NCBI GenBank assembly: GCA_001872265.1
Contig: MNWE01000046.1
Span: 1 to 43,201, forward strand
Length of the DNA: 43,201 bases
Source: Parcubacteria group bacterium CG1_02_39_15
GTDB lineage: Bacteria > Patescibacteriota > Minisyncoccia > Minisyncoccales > Paceibacteraceae
Reading direction: 5' to 3'
Shown here: positions 30,377 through 37,081 of the stretch, piece after piece
How the letters are laid out: the number at the start of each line of letters is the position of its first letter
How positions within the stretch are numbered: the stretch's first letter is position 1
Notes under the pieces: generated by a model
What the model was told of the DNA's origin: nothing
Seen by the model: the letters and a program-made list of their open reading frames with translations, nothing else
Database searches by the model: none
Made by a program: the position numbers and the translations under genes

Positions 30377-30478
30377 ATCTCTTCTTTACCCTTTGTTACG
30401 CTCGGGTGGGCGAAGAGATAAATCTCTTCTTTACCCTTTGTTACGCTCGGGTGGGCGAAGAGATAAATCTCTTCTTTA
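30361..30478 (+). repeat. 45-bp tandem repeat (2.6 copies) spanning the rpsI stop codon, with terminator-like hairpins
   Basis: Units begin at 30361, 30406 and 30451; the third is partial. The first unit contains the last codons of rpsI (TGG GCG AAG AGA TAA). Each copy holds a perfect GAAGAGAT-AA-ATCTCTTC hairpin (30367-30384, 30412-30429, 30457-30474) followed by TTTA, which could act as a terminator. Confidence 0.85.
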
Positions 30479-30479
30479 A

Positions 30480-30660
30480 CCTTCACTCGGCTTCGCCTCG
30501 CTCGGTGGGCGAAACGATAATCCGCTCGGGAAGATAATTTTTAGGACACGCTCTGCGCCCCAGCGAGGCGCAAGCTCAGTTCCTCGGCAAATTTCGCCTT
30601 CGGCGAACCGTGCAATTTGCCTGCGGATGGTCCATAAAAATTATTTCCCTCGCTTCGTAG
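30480..30660. repeat. Nested GC-rich palindromic region, non-coding
   Basis: No supported gene. Outer arms ATAATTTTTAGGAC (~30534-30547) and GTCCATAAAAATTAT (~30630-30644) enclose smaller palindromes such as CGCCTTCGGCG and GCGCCCCAGCGAGGCGC. It resembles an insertion-type repeat between rpsI and the nuclease gene. Confidence 0.6.
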
Positions 30661-30666
30661 TAACTT

Positions 30667-31356
30667 ATGTTGAGAGAACTAATTGATAAATTTTATTTGG
30701 ACAGGCAAAAAGATAAAGAACAGGCCCATTTTTACATTACTGATGCCGGCAGGTGCGGCCGGGCAGTATTTTTTAAGTTCAAAAATGCGCCTCGGAGAGA
30801 AATAGAGCCTAACGTTTTGAGATTATTTGATCACGGCGACTACATTCACCAGTTGATAATGAAACCTCTTTTAAGTATAAGAGAAATTCATGTGGTAGCT
30901 TCGGAAATCAAAATCCCTCCTCAAGAATTAGTTAGCGGCCGGGCAGATGCCATAATCAGCGATGGAAAAGATTTGTATGTCTTGGACATTAAAAGCATGA
31001 ACAGCATGATTTTCAGAAACTTAACGGAAGCCAAAGAAGAAAATATTAACCAAGTTCAGCTTTATTTGCACTATTTTAAAATACCCAGAGGTATCCTTCT
31101 CTATGTTAATAAAGACAACCAGGAATTAAAGGAATTTGTGGTAAATTATGACAAAAAACGCGTCCTTTTACTTTTGGACGGTCTAAGTAAGTTAAAAAAC
31201 AAAATCGAAAAAAACATTATTCCAGACAGACTTGCGGATTATCCCGATAATTGGCAGTGCCAATATTGTCAATTTAAGGCGATTTGCGCCTTGGCCAATG
31301 GGGGGAAGCTTAAATGGGAGGATTTCAAAAAGAAAACTGAAAGTCAACCCCGTTAG
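30667..31356 (+). CDS. PD-(D/E)XK nuclease with predicted Fe-S cluster, Cas4/RecB-like
   Basis: A 229-residue protein with C30 near the start and C198-x2-C201-x5-C207 at the end, the C-xn-C-x2-C-x5-C layout of iron-sulfur nucleases such as Cas4 and AddB. The active site is readable: H61, GRAD94, LD107-I-K109, then Q131 and Y133. No CRISPR array or cas gene is in the window, so it is a stand-alone enzyme, perhaps acting on DNA ends in repair. The stop TAG and the last residues (PR) lie inside the left arm of the mobile element at 31348. Confidence 0.82.
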   Translation: MLRELIDKFYLDRQKDKEQAHFYITDAGRCGRAVFFKFKNAPRREIEPNVLRLFDHGDYIHQLIMKPLLSIREIHVVASEIKIPPQELVSGRADAIISDGKDLYVLDIKSMNSMIFRNLTEAKEENINQVQLYLHYFKIPRGILLYVNKDNQELKEFVVNYDKKRVLLLLDGLSKLKNKIEKNIIPDRLADYPDNWQCQYCQFKAICALANGGKLKWEDFKKKTESQPR

Positions 31357-31514
31357 AAATTTGTTTAAGAATAAAACAGCGACGGACGGTGGCCGAATAG
31401 GCCAGTCCTCCAAAAGAGGACAAACTATTCGTTTAGTCCGTCGCCAGAGATTAACAAAATTATCCTAGAAATTTAAAACTAAACTAAGTTTGCAATAGCA
31501 AATTTCTAACGGGG
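31348..31514. mobile_element. MITE-like element A (167 bp), 4-bp target duplication TCAA
   Basis: Terminal inverted repeats CCCCGTTAGAAATTT (31348-31362) and AAATTTCTAACGGGG (31500-31514), 15 bp perfect. Direct repeats TCAA flank it (31344-31347 and 31515-31518). The interior has a strong palindrome: GCGACGGAC (31379-31387) with GTCCGTCGC (31436-31444), CGAATAG with CTATTCG, GTCCTC with GAGGAC. No transposase. It separates the convergent nuclease and PEGA genes and supplies both gene ends. Confidence 0.85.
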
Positions 31515-32843
31515 TCAAAATAAAGCCGCCGAGGCATAAAGATTTTCGCTACTGAGAAGGTACAACTTTTTATTAAAGCTGTTCCAGAACATTTCCGGTT
31601 CCTTAAATTTTGTGAGGTCTATGATATTTATTTGGTCCCTATCGTCAGTTTCAGCAATCTTAATTGTATCTGTGGTATTAAAAATCAAATAGTCGGGATT
31701 TAGCCAAAAACAATCTTTTATTTTTTCTGAAAGCCGAGCTATTAATATTTTATCTCCGGCTTTTTTTTGTGGCGGGTCCAGTTTTTCTTGTAAAAACAAG
31801 ATCCAGATTTCGTGGTTTGAAAAGAGAACCAACTTATTTTTGTCAGAAGAGATTTTTAATCCTTTTATTCCGTCAAAATATCTTTCAAACGATTTTGAAT
31901 CAAGATTAAACCAGTACAAATCTTGATTCTCCCGTAAAAAGATAAAGTTTTGAAACTTTTTTATATCATAATCGGTTTCGGCCTTCACCGGAAAAGACGT
32001 TCGCGTCAACCTCTCTCCATCTTTAAAAAAGTTTCCCAAATTGTCTAAATAATAAGAATCTCCGTCAAAAGTTTGAGAAGTAACAATGTTTTCCGGGAGG
32101 AGGGCAGGATTCCCCTCTTCTTTTAGTGACGGAGGAGTTTTATCAATTTCTAAGGTAAAATACTTTAGCTCTTCTCTAGCCCCGCTAGTCGATGAAGTTT
32201 GCCTCTCCGAGTTTGCCTTCATCTCCACTCCTCGCTCCGTTCGAGTTTCTAAAGAGATTTTTTTAGGATTATCTGCAGAGAATTCCAGATTTAATAGATC
32301 GGCTCCTTTAGAAAAAATATCACCTTCAGCAATTAAGTGGCTTTTGATGTTCGTTTCTAAATCGTAAAGCTTCAGACTCCAACCTTGTCCCCCTTTTTCT
32401 TTTAGGACCAGCTCTTTTTTATTAAGAGAGAGCCAAAAATTTTCTACTCCCTTAGTTAAAACTGTAAAATTTAAATTCTGAGGAAATAGAATAATGTTTT
32501 TTACCTCGGTTACTTCTTTCTCTTTTACTTCCAGGCTTTTTTGCCACGACAGATACCCCTCCTTTTTTACCTCAATTTTGTATTTTCTCGGCAAAAGATT
32601 TTCTACTAAGGCCGAACCAAAGAAAAAATCAGTTTTCTTTTTCAATTTTTCGTCCAGATAAATCTCAGCCTGTTTAGGAATAACCTTAAGGAAAATTCCG
32701 CCAGTCTGGGTAATTTTTTTTCCGCCAGCTGGCGGATTCAAATCAAATCTATAACCCTGAGAGTAAAAGATGGTCAAGGGAGCAGCCAAAAGAAACAAAA
32801 ATAAACAAACCCAAAATATAACTGCCCTTACTTTTTTTACCAT
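31515..32843 (-). CDS. PEGA-domain membrane-anchored protein
   Basis: A 442-residue minus-strand protein with an N-terminal signal anchor (~5-27, AVIFWVCLFLFLLAAPLTIF), then a PEGA-type domain (~45-118) with IFLKVIPKQAEIYLDEKLKK and LLPRKYKIEVKKEGYLSWQ. The remainder has repeated strand-turn segments with WFLN/DYDIKKF-like patterns that could form a beta-propeller. Such proteins are common in CPR genomes and probably sit outside the membrane; function is unknown. Repeat-like inserts are visible near the start (PPAGG) and around 32177-32235. It converges on the nuclease gene, with element A between. Confidence 0.72.
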   Translation of the reverse strand: MVKKVRAVIFWVCLFLFLLAAPLTIFYSQGYRFDLNPPAGGKKITQTGGIFLKVIPKQAEIYLDEKLKKKTDFFFGSALVENLLPRKYKIEVKKEGYLSWQKSLEVKEKEVTEVKNIILFPQNLNFTVLTKGVENFWLSLNKKELVLKEKGGQGWSLKLYDLETNIKSHLIAEGDIFSKGADLLNLEFSADNPKKISLETRTERGVEMKANSERQTSSTSGAREELKYFTLEIDKTPPSLKEEGNPALLPENIVTSQTFDGDSYYLDNLGNFFKDGERLTRTSFPVKAETDYDIKKFQNFIFLRENQDLYWFNLDSKSFERYFDGIKGLKISSDKNKLVLFSNHEIWILFLQEKLDPPQKKAGDKILIARLSEKIKDCFWLNPDYLIFNTTDTIKIAETDDRDQINIIDLTKFKEPEMFWNSFNKKLYLLSSENLYASAALF

Positions 32844-32852
32844 GATTTTTCT

Positions 32853-32881
32853 ATATTATCGTATTAGCCACATAATTTCAA
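32853..32881 (-). promoter_or_regulatory. Promoter of the PEGA gene
   Basis: Minus strand TTGAAA (32881-32876), 17-bp spacer, TAATAT (32858-32853). The expected start is ~6 nt before the ATG at 32843. The -35 hexamer occupies the same base pairs as the candidate -35 of the divergent MFS promoter. Confidence 0.6.
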
Positions 32882-32904
32882 TAAACGAAAAAATCTGTTA
32901 GAAT
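32876..32904 (+). promoter_or_regulatory. Promoter of the MFS transporter gene
   Basis: TTTCAA (32876-32881), 17-bp spacer ending TGT (extended -10), TAGAAT (32899-32904). Predicted start ~32911, two bases before the ATG, so the mRNA is probably leaderless. Confidence 0.5.
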
Positions 32905-32912
32905 ATTAAAGT

Positions 32913-34196
32913 ATGTTTGCTTTTCCGAAAATTGAAGAGGTGACTAAGGACACAACGGTTGTCCATTTTTTGCTAATGTTCGGCTACAAATTATTTTCTC
33001 TTTATTTCCCTTTGTTTCTAGTAACTCGAGGCTTGTCGCTTCCCGAAGTAGGCTACACCTATCTTTTAATTTATCTTCCTTTGGCAATTTTTTCTCCCGT
33101 TGTTGGCTTTCTAAACCATAAAATAAGCCCCGCCACAACATCTTCAATCGGAATTTTGGGCTATGCCCTCTATGCTTTAGGAATGATTTTTATCCCCGCT
33201 ACTCATCCTGCTGGAGCAGCTTTGTTTTATTTTTGGCAGATTATCCTGGGAATTTCGGCAGCCATGTTTTTTGTTTCAGCCAGGTCTATTTTAATAGCTG
33301 CTCCTTTGGAAAATTACGACCGGGCTTTTGGCTGGTTTTATTCTGCTCCCTTTTACGCCGATGCCATAGCTCCCTGTATTGGCGCCATTTTTATCTGGAA
33401 ATTCAACTTTTTTGGCGTTTTTGTTTTTAGCTTCATTGTCCAGGTTTTAACGGCTATTTTTTGTTTTTCTCAGCTCAAAAAACAAGAAATCAAACCTCTT
33501 GATAGATATTTTAATCTTCAGAAATTTCAGCAAAGCTACGCCAGCGCTTTCCAAAAAATAAAAAACAAAACAATTTTACTGCCGGTTCTTATTTCTTTCT
33601 CCGCTCTTTTATTAACTGGTTTCTACCGAGCCTTTTTTATTTTATTTTTGAAAGAATCTTTAAACTGGTCTCAAAATCTAATTCTAATTTTAATTTCTGC
33701 TTTTTCCCTTTTGTTTTTGCCCATATCCTTTCTATTAATTCGGCAATTGGGAGGTTTTAGAAGTGAAAAAAATATTTTTCAGGGAGGGTTGATTACTGGC
33801 CTCTTCTCTATTTTATTTGGAATTTTAATTCCGGTTCTGAATTTTTTGGCGGTTTTAATAATAGAAATCGGCAAATCGGCAGGTTCTTTAATCGCTAATG
33901 CCGGCAGGTCTGGATTAATTACCCGAGTGATAGCGAAGGGTGAAGATGAAACTTTAGTTTCATCGCCTTCTCAGAAATTAAAAGATGGCCCCGAGGAAGC
34001 TAGCGTTATAGATACCATCTTTGCTCCTTTGGGCGTGGCTTTGGGGGCTTTTATTTCCGGCTTGCTTATCGGATTTTTAGGTTACCAATTTTTGTTTATT
34101 TTAGCTGGAGTTTTTTTGATTGCCGTAATAGCCCTAACTCAACTTGCCCCGTTAGAAGTCCTTGGCAGAAAAATTAAAAAATTTTTTCTGCTTTAG
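32913..34196 (+). CDS. Major facilitator superfamily transporter
   Basis: A 427-residue protein with about 12 hydrophobic helices in two halves, separated by a basic loop near LKKQEIKPLDRYFNLQKFQQ. The first half holds SLPEVGYTYLLIYLPLAIFS and PVVGFLNHKI, resembling MFS motif A (a substrate-gating loop). Substrate cannot be told. The end of the gene (from LAPLEVLG onward, ~34147-34196) is read from the left part of element B, so the native C-terminus was probably replaced. It diverges from the PEGA gene. Confidence 0.82.
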   Translation: MFAFPKIEEVTKDTTVVHFLLMFGYKLFSLYFPLFLVTRGLSLPEVGYTYLLIYLPLAIFSPVVGFLNHKISPATTSSIGILGYALYALGMIFIPATHPAGAALFYFWQIILGISAAMFFVSARSILIAAPLENYDRAFGWFYSAPFYADAIAPCIGAIFIWKFNFFGVFVFSFIVQVLTAIFCFSQLKKQEIKPLDRYFNLQKFQQSYASAFQKIKNKTILLPVLISFSALLLTGFYRAFFILFLKESLNWSQNLILILISAFSLLFLPISFLLIRQLGGFRSEKNIFQGGLITGLFSILFGILIPVLNFLAVLIIEIGKSAGSLIANAGRSGLITRVIAKGEDETLVSSPSQKLKDGPEEASVIDTIFAPLGVALGAFISGLLIGFLGYQFLFILAGVFLIAVIALTQLAPLEVLGRKIKKFFLL

Positions 34197-34278
34197 TCAA
34201 ACAAAATTATCAACAAAATATAATTGAGCTATCTAAAATTAACTGTTTTGGTTATATAAAAACAGACTTCTAACGGGG
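34147..34278. mobile_element. MITE-like element B (132 bp), 4-bp target duplication CTTG
   Basis: Arms CCCCGTTAGAAGTC (34147-34160) and GACTTCTAACGGGG (34265-34278), 14 bp perfect; CTTG flanks both sides (34143-34146 and 34279-34282). The interior contains a GCAGAAAAATT/AATTTTTTCTGC hairpin. Its left part forms the 3' end of the MFS gene. Confidence 0.85.
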
Positions 34279-34279
34279 C

Positions 34280-34308
34280 TTGCCAACCCCCCAAAAACAT
34301 TTTAATAT
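34280..34308 (+). promoter_or_regulatory. Candidate original promoter of mreB
   Basis: TTGCCA (34280-34285), 17-bp spacer, TAATAT (34303-34308). Expected start ~34315. Before element C inserted, the ATG at 34329 would have been ~14 nt away. The -35 box overlaps the right target duplication of element B. Confidence 0.5.
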
Positions 34309-34331
34309 AAAAGAACAATATTACCACTATG

Positions 34332-34482
34332 CCCCGTTAGAAATCGCAAGGGTTTTCGGGGCAATAATTCAGTTCAAAATATTTTCTACCTAAAAACCCT
34401 TTGATCAATTCAAACAATGATTATCAAGACATTCAAAGGTCAAAACATAATAACCACTGAAAATATTTAATTTCTAACGGGG
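34332..34482. mobile_element. MITE-like element C (151 bp), 4-bp target duplication TATG at the mreB start
   Basis: Arms CCCCGTTAGAAAT (34332-34344) and ATTTCTAACGGGG (34470-34482), 13 bp perfect; TATG flanks both sides (34328-34331 and 34483-34486). The right TATG contains the mreB start codon; the left one keeps the old ATG, now followed by CCC CGT TAG. Confidence 0.85.
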
Positions 34483-34483
34483 T

Positions 34484-35488
34484 ATGCCAAGAAAAATCGG
34501 AATTGATTTAGGTACCTGTAACTCTTTGGTCTTTGTGCCGGGGAAAGGAGTGGTCTTGCAAGAGCCATCGGTTGTAGCTGTGGCTCTTTCTGAAAACAAA
34601 ATTTTAGCTGTGGGCGAAGCAGCTAAAGAGATGATCGGCCGCACTCCCGACACCATCAGAGTTTATCGTCCCTTAAAAGACGGAGTAATCGCTGATTTCC
34701 GGGTGACTTTAGCTATGTTGAGATATTTTATTGACAAGGTTTCTGGATTTTGGCGATTCATTAAACCAGAATTATTGATCGGAGTTCCGGCCGGTATCAC
34801 TTCTACCGAAAGGCGGGCAGTTATTGAGGCTGGTGTAACGGCTGGAGCTAAACAAGTTTTTGTAGCTAAAGAGCCCATCTTGGCTGCTATTGGGGCTGGA
34901 GTGCCGATTAGCTCTTGTTCGGGAAATATGATTGTGGATATCGGCGGCGGAACATCCGAGGTGGCGGTAATTTCTTTGGGCGGAATAGTAACTGCTAATT
35001 CAGTTAGAGTTGCTGGCGACGAAATGGATTTGGCTATTTCTGACTACATTAAGAAAAAATACAATTTAGCTATCGGAGAACAAACCGCTGAAGATATAAA
35101 AATAAAAATTGGCACAGCTCTGCCAGAAAAGGAAGAAAAAACAATGGAAATCCGCGGGCGAGATTTAGTCTCAGGCTTGCCCAAGAACATTAAAATTTTT
35201 TCTGGTGAAATAGCCGCTGCCATTACCGATCCTCTCGCAGAAATTATTCAAGTAATCAAGCAGGTGTTAAGGGATACTCCGCCAGAGTTATCAGCTGATA
35301 TTATGGATAAGGGTATGGTCTTGGCCGGCGGAGGGAGCTTGTTAAAGAACCTTCCCAGTCTTATTGCCCAATCAACCGGTGTGCCTTGCATTTTGGCCGA
35401 AGAGCCTTTATCTTGCGTGGCTAGGGGCACTGGTGTAGTTCTGGAAAACCTCGAAGTTTATAAAAAGAGCATAACATCTAAGAAATAA
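34484..35488 (+). CDS. mreB: MreB/Mbl actin-like protein, copy 1
   Basis: A 334-residue actin-fold ATPase: GIDLGTCNSLVFVPGKGVVL (phosphate 1), EPSVVAV, RPLKDGVIADF, LLIGVPAGITSTERRAVIEA, AKEPILAAIGAGVPI, IVDIGGGTSEVAVISLGGIV (phosphate 2), and GMVLAGGGSLLKNLPSLIAQ (adenosine). MreB filaments guide lateral wall synthesis. mreC and mreD are not next to it. The start codon lies in the right target duplication of element C, so the leader was remodelled by that insertion. A second mreB is at 39464. Confidence 0.94.
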   Translation: MPRKIGIDLGTCNSLVFVPGKGVVLQEPSVVAVALSENKILAVGEAAKEMIGRTPDTIRVYRPLKDGVIADFRVTLAMLRYFIDKVSGFWRFIKPELLIGVPAGITSTERRAVIEAGVTAGAKQVFVAKEPILAAIGAGVPISSCSGNMIVDIGGGTSEVAVISLGGIVTANSVRVAGDEMDLAISDYIKKKYNLAIGEQTAEDIKIKIGTALPEKEEKTMEIRGRDLVSGLPKNIKIFSGEIAAAITDPLAEIIQVIKQVLRDTPPELSADIMDKGMVLAGGGSLLKNLPSLIAQSTGVPCILAEEPLSCVARGTGVVLENLEVYKKSITSKK

Positions 35489-35632
35489 ATCAAAAAATAA
35501 ACATTACAAACAACTTTGTCTCAACCTTATATCTACTTTATATCAATTTATATCCTTGATATATATAGAGATAAAGTTGAAATAAATAGAGATAAATAGA
35601 GATAAATTGTTTTGACTTTTGTATCTTGAGTT
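35489..35632. repeat. AT-rich repeat region between mreB and holB
   Basis: Imperfect arms CAACTTTGTCTC and GAGATAAAGTTG enclose TATATC-type short repeats, followed by three TAGAGATAAA direct repeats. No gene seen. It may be another decayed insertion-type element. Confidence 0.55.
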
Positions 35633-36508
35633 ATGATTATCGGGCATCAAAAACAATGGCAGTTTTTAGAGAACCTTTTTCAATCTAAGAGAATTCCCCA
35701 CGCTCTTTTATTTTGTGGCCCAGAAAAATTGGGGAAAAGAACAATTGCTTTAGAGTTTGTTAAATTAATTTGCGGAAAAGATATTTTAGAAAGAGAGCAT
35801 CCTGATTTTATTTTAGTGGAGCCGGAACAAAAAGAAATTCAGATATCGCAAATAAGAGAACTTAGCTGGAGACTTGCTTTAAAACCTTATTCTAGCCCAT
35901 TTAAAATTGCCGTCATAAACAAAGCCCATTGTTTAAATCCGGAAGCTCAAAATTCGCTTTTAAAAACCCTGGAAGAACCCAAAGGAAACGCCATTCTGAT
36001 TTTAATAACCTCCTTGCCCGAAGCCTTATTCCCGACAATTCGTTCTCGCTGCGAAATTATTAAGTTTTATCCAGTAAAAAACTCTGAAATCGAAAAATTC
36101 TTAAGGGCTCAAAAAACAGTTCCGGAGAAATGGCAAGAAATTATTAGTTTGGCTTCTGGCAGGCCCGGTCTCGTAATGGACTTACTCCAAACTCCTCAAG
36201 CAATAGACAACCAAAAGAAGATAAGGAACAGCTTTATTAAAATTATCCAGTCAGACTTATTTTTGCGCTTTCAATACGCTAAAACGCTATCTGCTGATTC
36301 TGAAAATCTGAAAAACGCTTTAGAGATCTGGATGTCCTTGCTGAGAGACGCTTTAATCTCCAAAATAAAAGGGAAAGCGGGCCTGGGAAATTATTCCGCC
36401 ACGAAACTTATAGAAGCAATTCGGAAAATTCAAACAACGAATTTTTTAATTTCAACCACTAATGTTAATCCAAAATTAGCTTTAGAAGTTTTACTCATGG
36501 AACTGTAA
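35633..36508 (+). CDS. holB: DNA polymerase III delta' subunit (clamp-loader ATPase)
   Basis: A 291-residue AAA+ protein: MIIGHQKQWQFLENLFQSKR, IPHALLFCGPEKLGKRTIAL with a degenerate P-loop, KIAVINKAHCLNPEAQNSLL, KTLEEPKGNAILILITSLPE and the SRCEIIKFYPV sensor/arginine-finger motif. The zinc cysteines between P-loop and Walker B of many delta'/tau proteins are missing. It would act with DnaX and HolA to load the sliding clamp. DnaX itself has a better P-loop, which favours delta'. It ends 3 nt before frr. Confidence 0.87.
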   Translation: MIIGHQKQWQFLENLFQSKRIPHALLFCGPEKLGKRTIALEFVKLICGKDILEREHPDFILVEPEQKEIQISQIRELSWRLALKPYSSPFKIAVINKAHCLNPEAQNSLLKTLEEPKGNAILILITSLPEALFPTIRSRCEIIKFYPVKNSEIEKFLRAQKTVPEKWQEIISLASGRPGLVMDLLQTPQAIDNQKKIRNSFIKIIQSDLFLRFQYAKTLSADSENLKNALEIWMSLLRDALISKIKGKAGLGNYSATKLIEAIRKIQTTNFLISTTNVNPKLALEVLLMEL

Positions 36509-36511
36509 TTT

Positions 36512-37072
36512 ATGGGCACTTACAAAGAGACTATCAGTAAAATTAAACCAGAATTTGATAAAGTAATTAACTTTTTGGAAAGAGAATTAAGCAAAATCCA
36601 CACTGGCAGAGCCACTCCGGCCTTAGTAGAAGATGTGCAGGTTGAGTGTTTTGGCGAGAAGTTTCCCTTAAAGCAATTGGCAGCAATTTCTATTCCTGAG
36701 CCAAAACAAATTTTGATTCAGCCCTGGGATAAATCTTATGTTGAAGGCATTCTGGCTGCTCTAGGGAAGACCGGAATTGGAGCCTCGCCCATACTAGATA
36801 AAGACGTGATTAGGATTAATTTGCCTCCCTTGAGCGAAGAATACAGAAAGCAACTAACCCATTTGATTGTTGAAAAACAAGAAGAATCTCGGAGAACAAT
36901 TCGCCATTGGAGGGAAGAAGCCTGGGGAGAAATCCAAAATGGATTTAGGGAAGGAAAAGTTAGAGAAGATGATAAATTTCGCGCCAAAGACGAACTCCAA
37001 GATTTAGTAGATGAATACAATGAAAAGGTTGAAGAGATAGGAGAGAAAAAGAAGAAAGAGATTATATTATAA
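36512..37072 (+). CDS. frr: Ribosome recycling factor
   Basis: A 186-residue RRF: FLERELSKIHTGRATPALVE, VQVECFGEKFPLKQLAAISI, PEPKQILIQPWDKSYVEGIL, INLPPLSEEYRKQLTHLIVE, then the two long helices to the end. RRF with EF-G splits post-termination ribosomes. Length is typical (185). It lies between holB and rseP with 3- and 9-nt gaps. pyrH, its usual neighbour, is absent. Confidence 0.96.
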   Translation: MGTYKETISKIKPEFDKVINFLERELSKIHTGRATPALVEDVQVECFGEKFPLKQLAAISIPEPKQILIQPWDKSYVEGILAALGKTGIGASPILDKDVIRINLPPLSEEYRKQLTHLIVEKQEESRRTIRHWREEAWGEIQNGFREGKVREDDKFRAKDELQDLVDEYNEKVEEIGEKKKKEIIL

Positions 37073-37081
37073 ACATATATT

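Noticed and set aside
30205..30486. Minus-strand ORF with repeated HPSVTKGKEEIYLFA peptides
   Set aside because: It is the antisense of rpsI plus the 45-bp tandem repeat; the peptide repeats simply reflect the DNA repeats.
30667..31356. Evidence of a CRISPR-Cas locus because of the Cas4-like protein
   Set aside because: No direct-repeat/spacer array and no cas1, cas2 or effector gene is seen anywhere in the window.
31232..31468. Plus-strand ORF over the end of the nuclease gene and element A
   Set aside because: It overlaps the nuclease gene in another frame and then reads element A; no family pattern or start signal.
31344..34486. Paired GTTAGAA/TTCTAAC arms as integron attC sites
   Set aside because: attC sites have AAC on the inner side of the left arm and GTT on the inner side of the right arm. 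Here the order is reversed, there is no integrase, and the exact 4-bp target duplications point to transposition instead.
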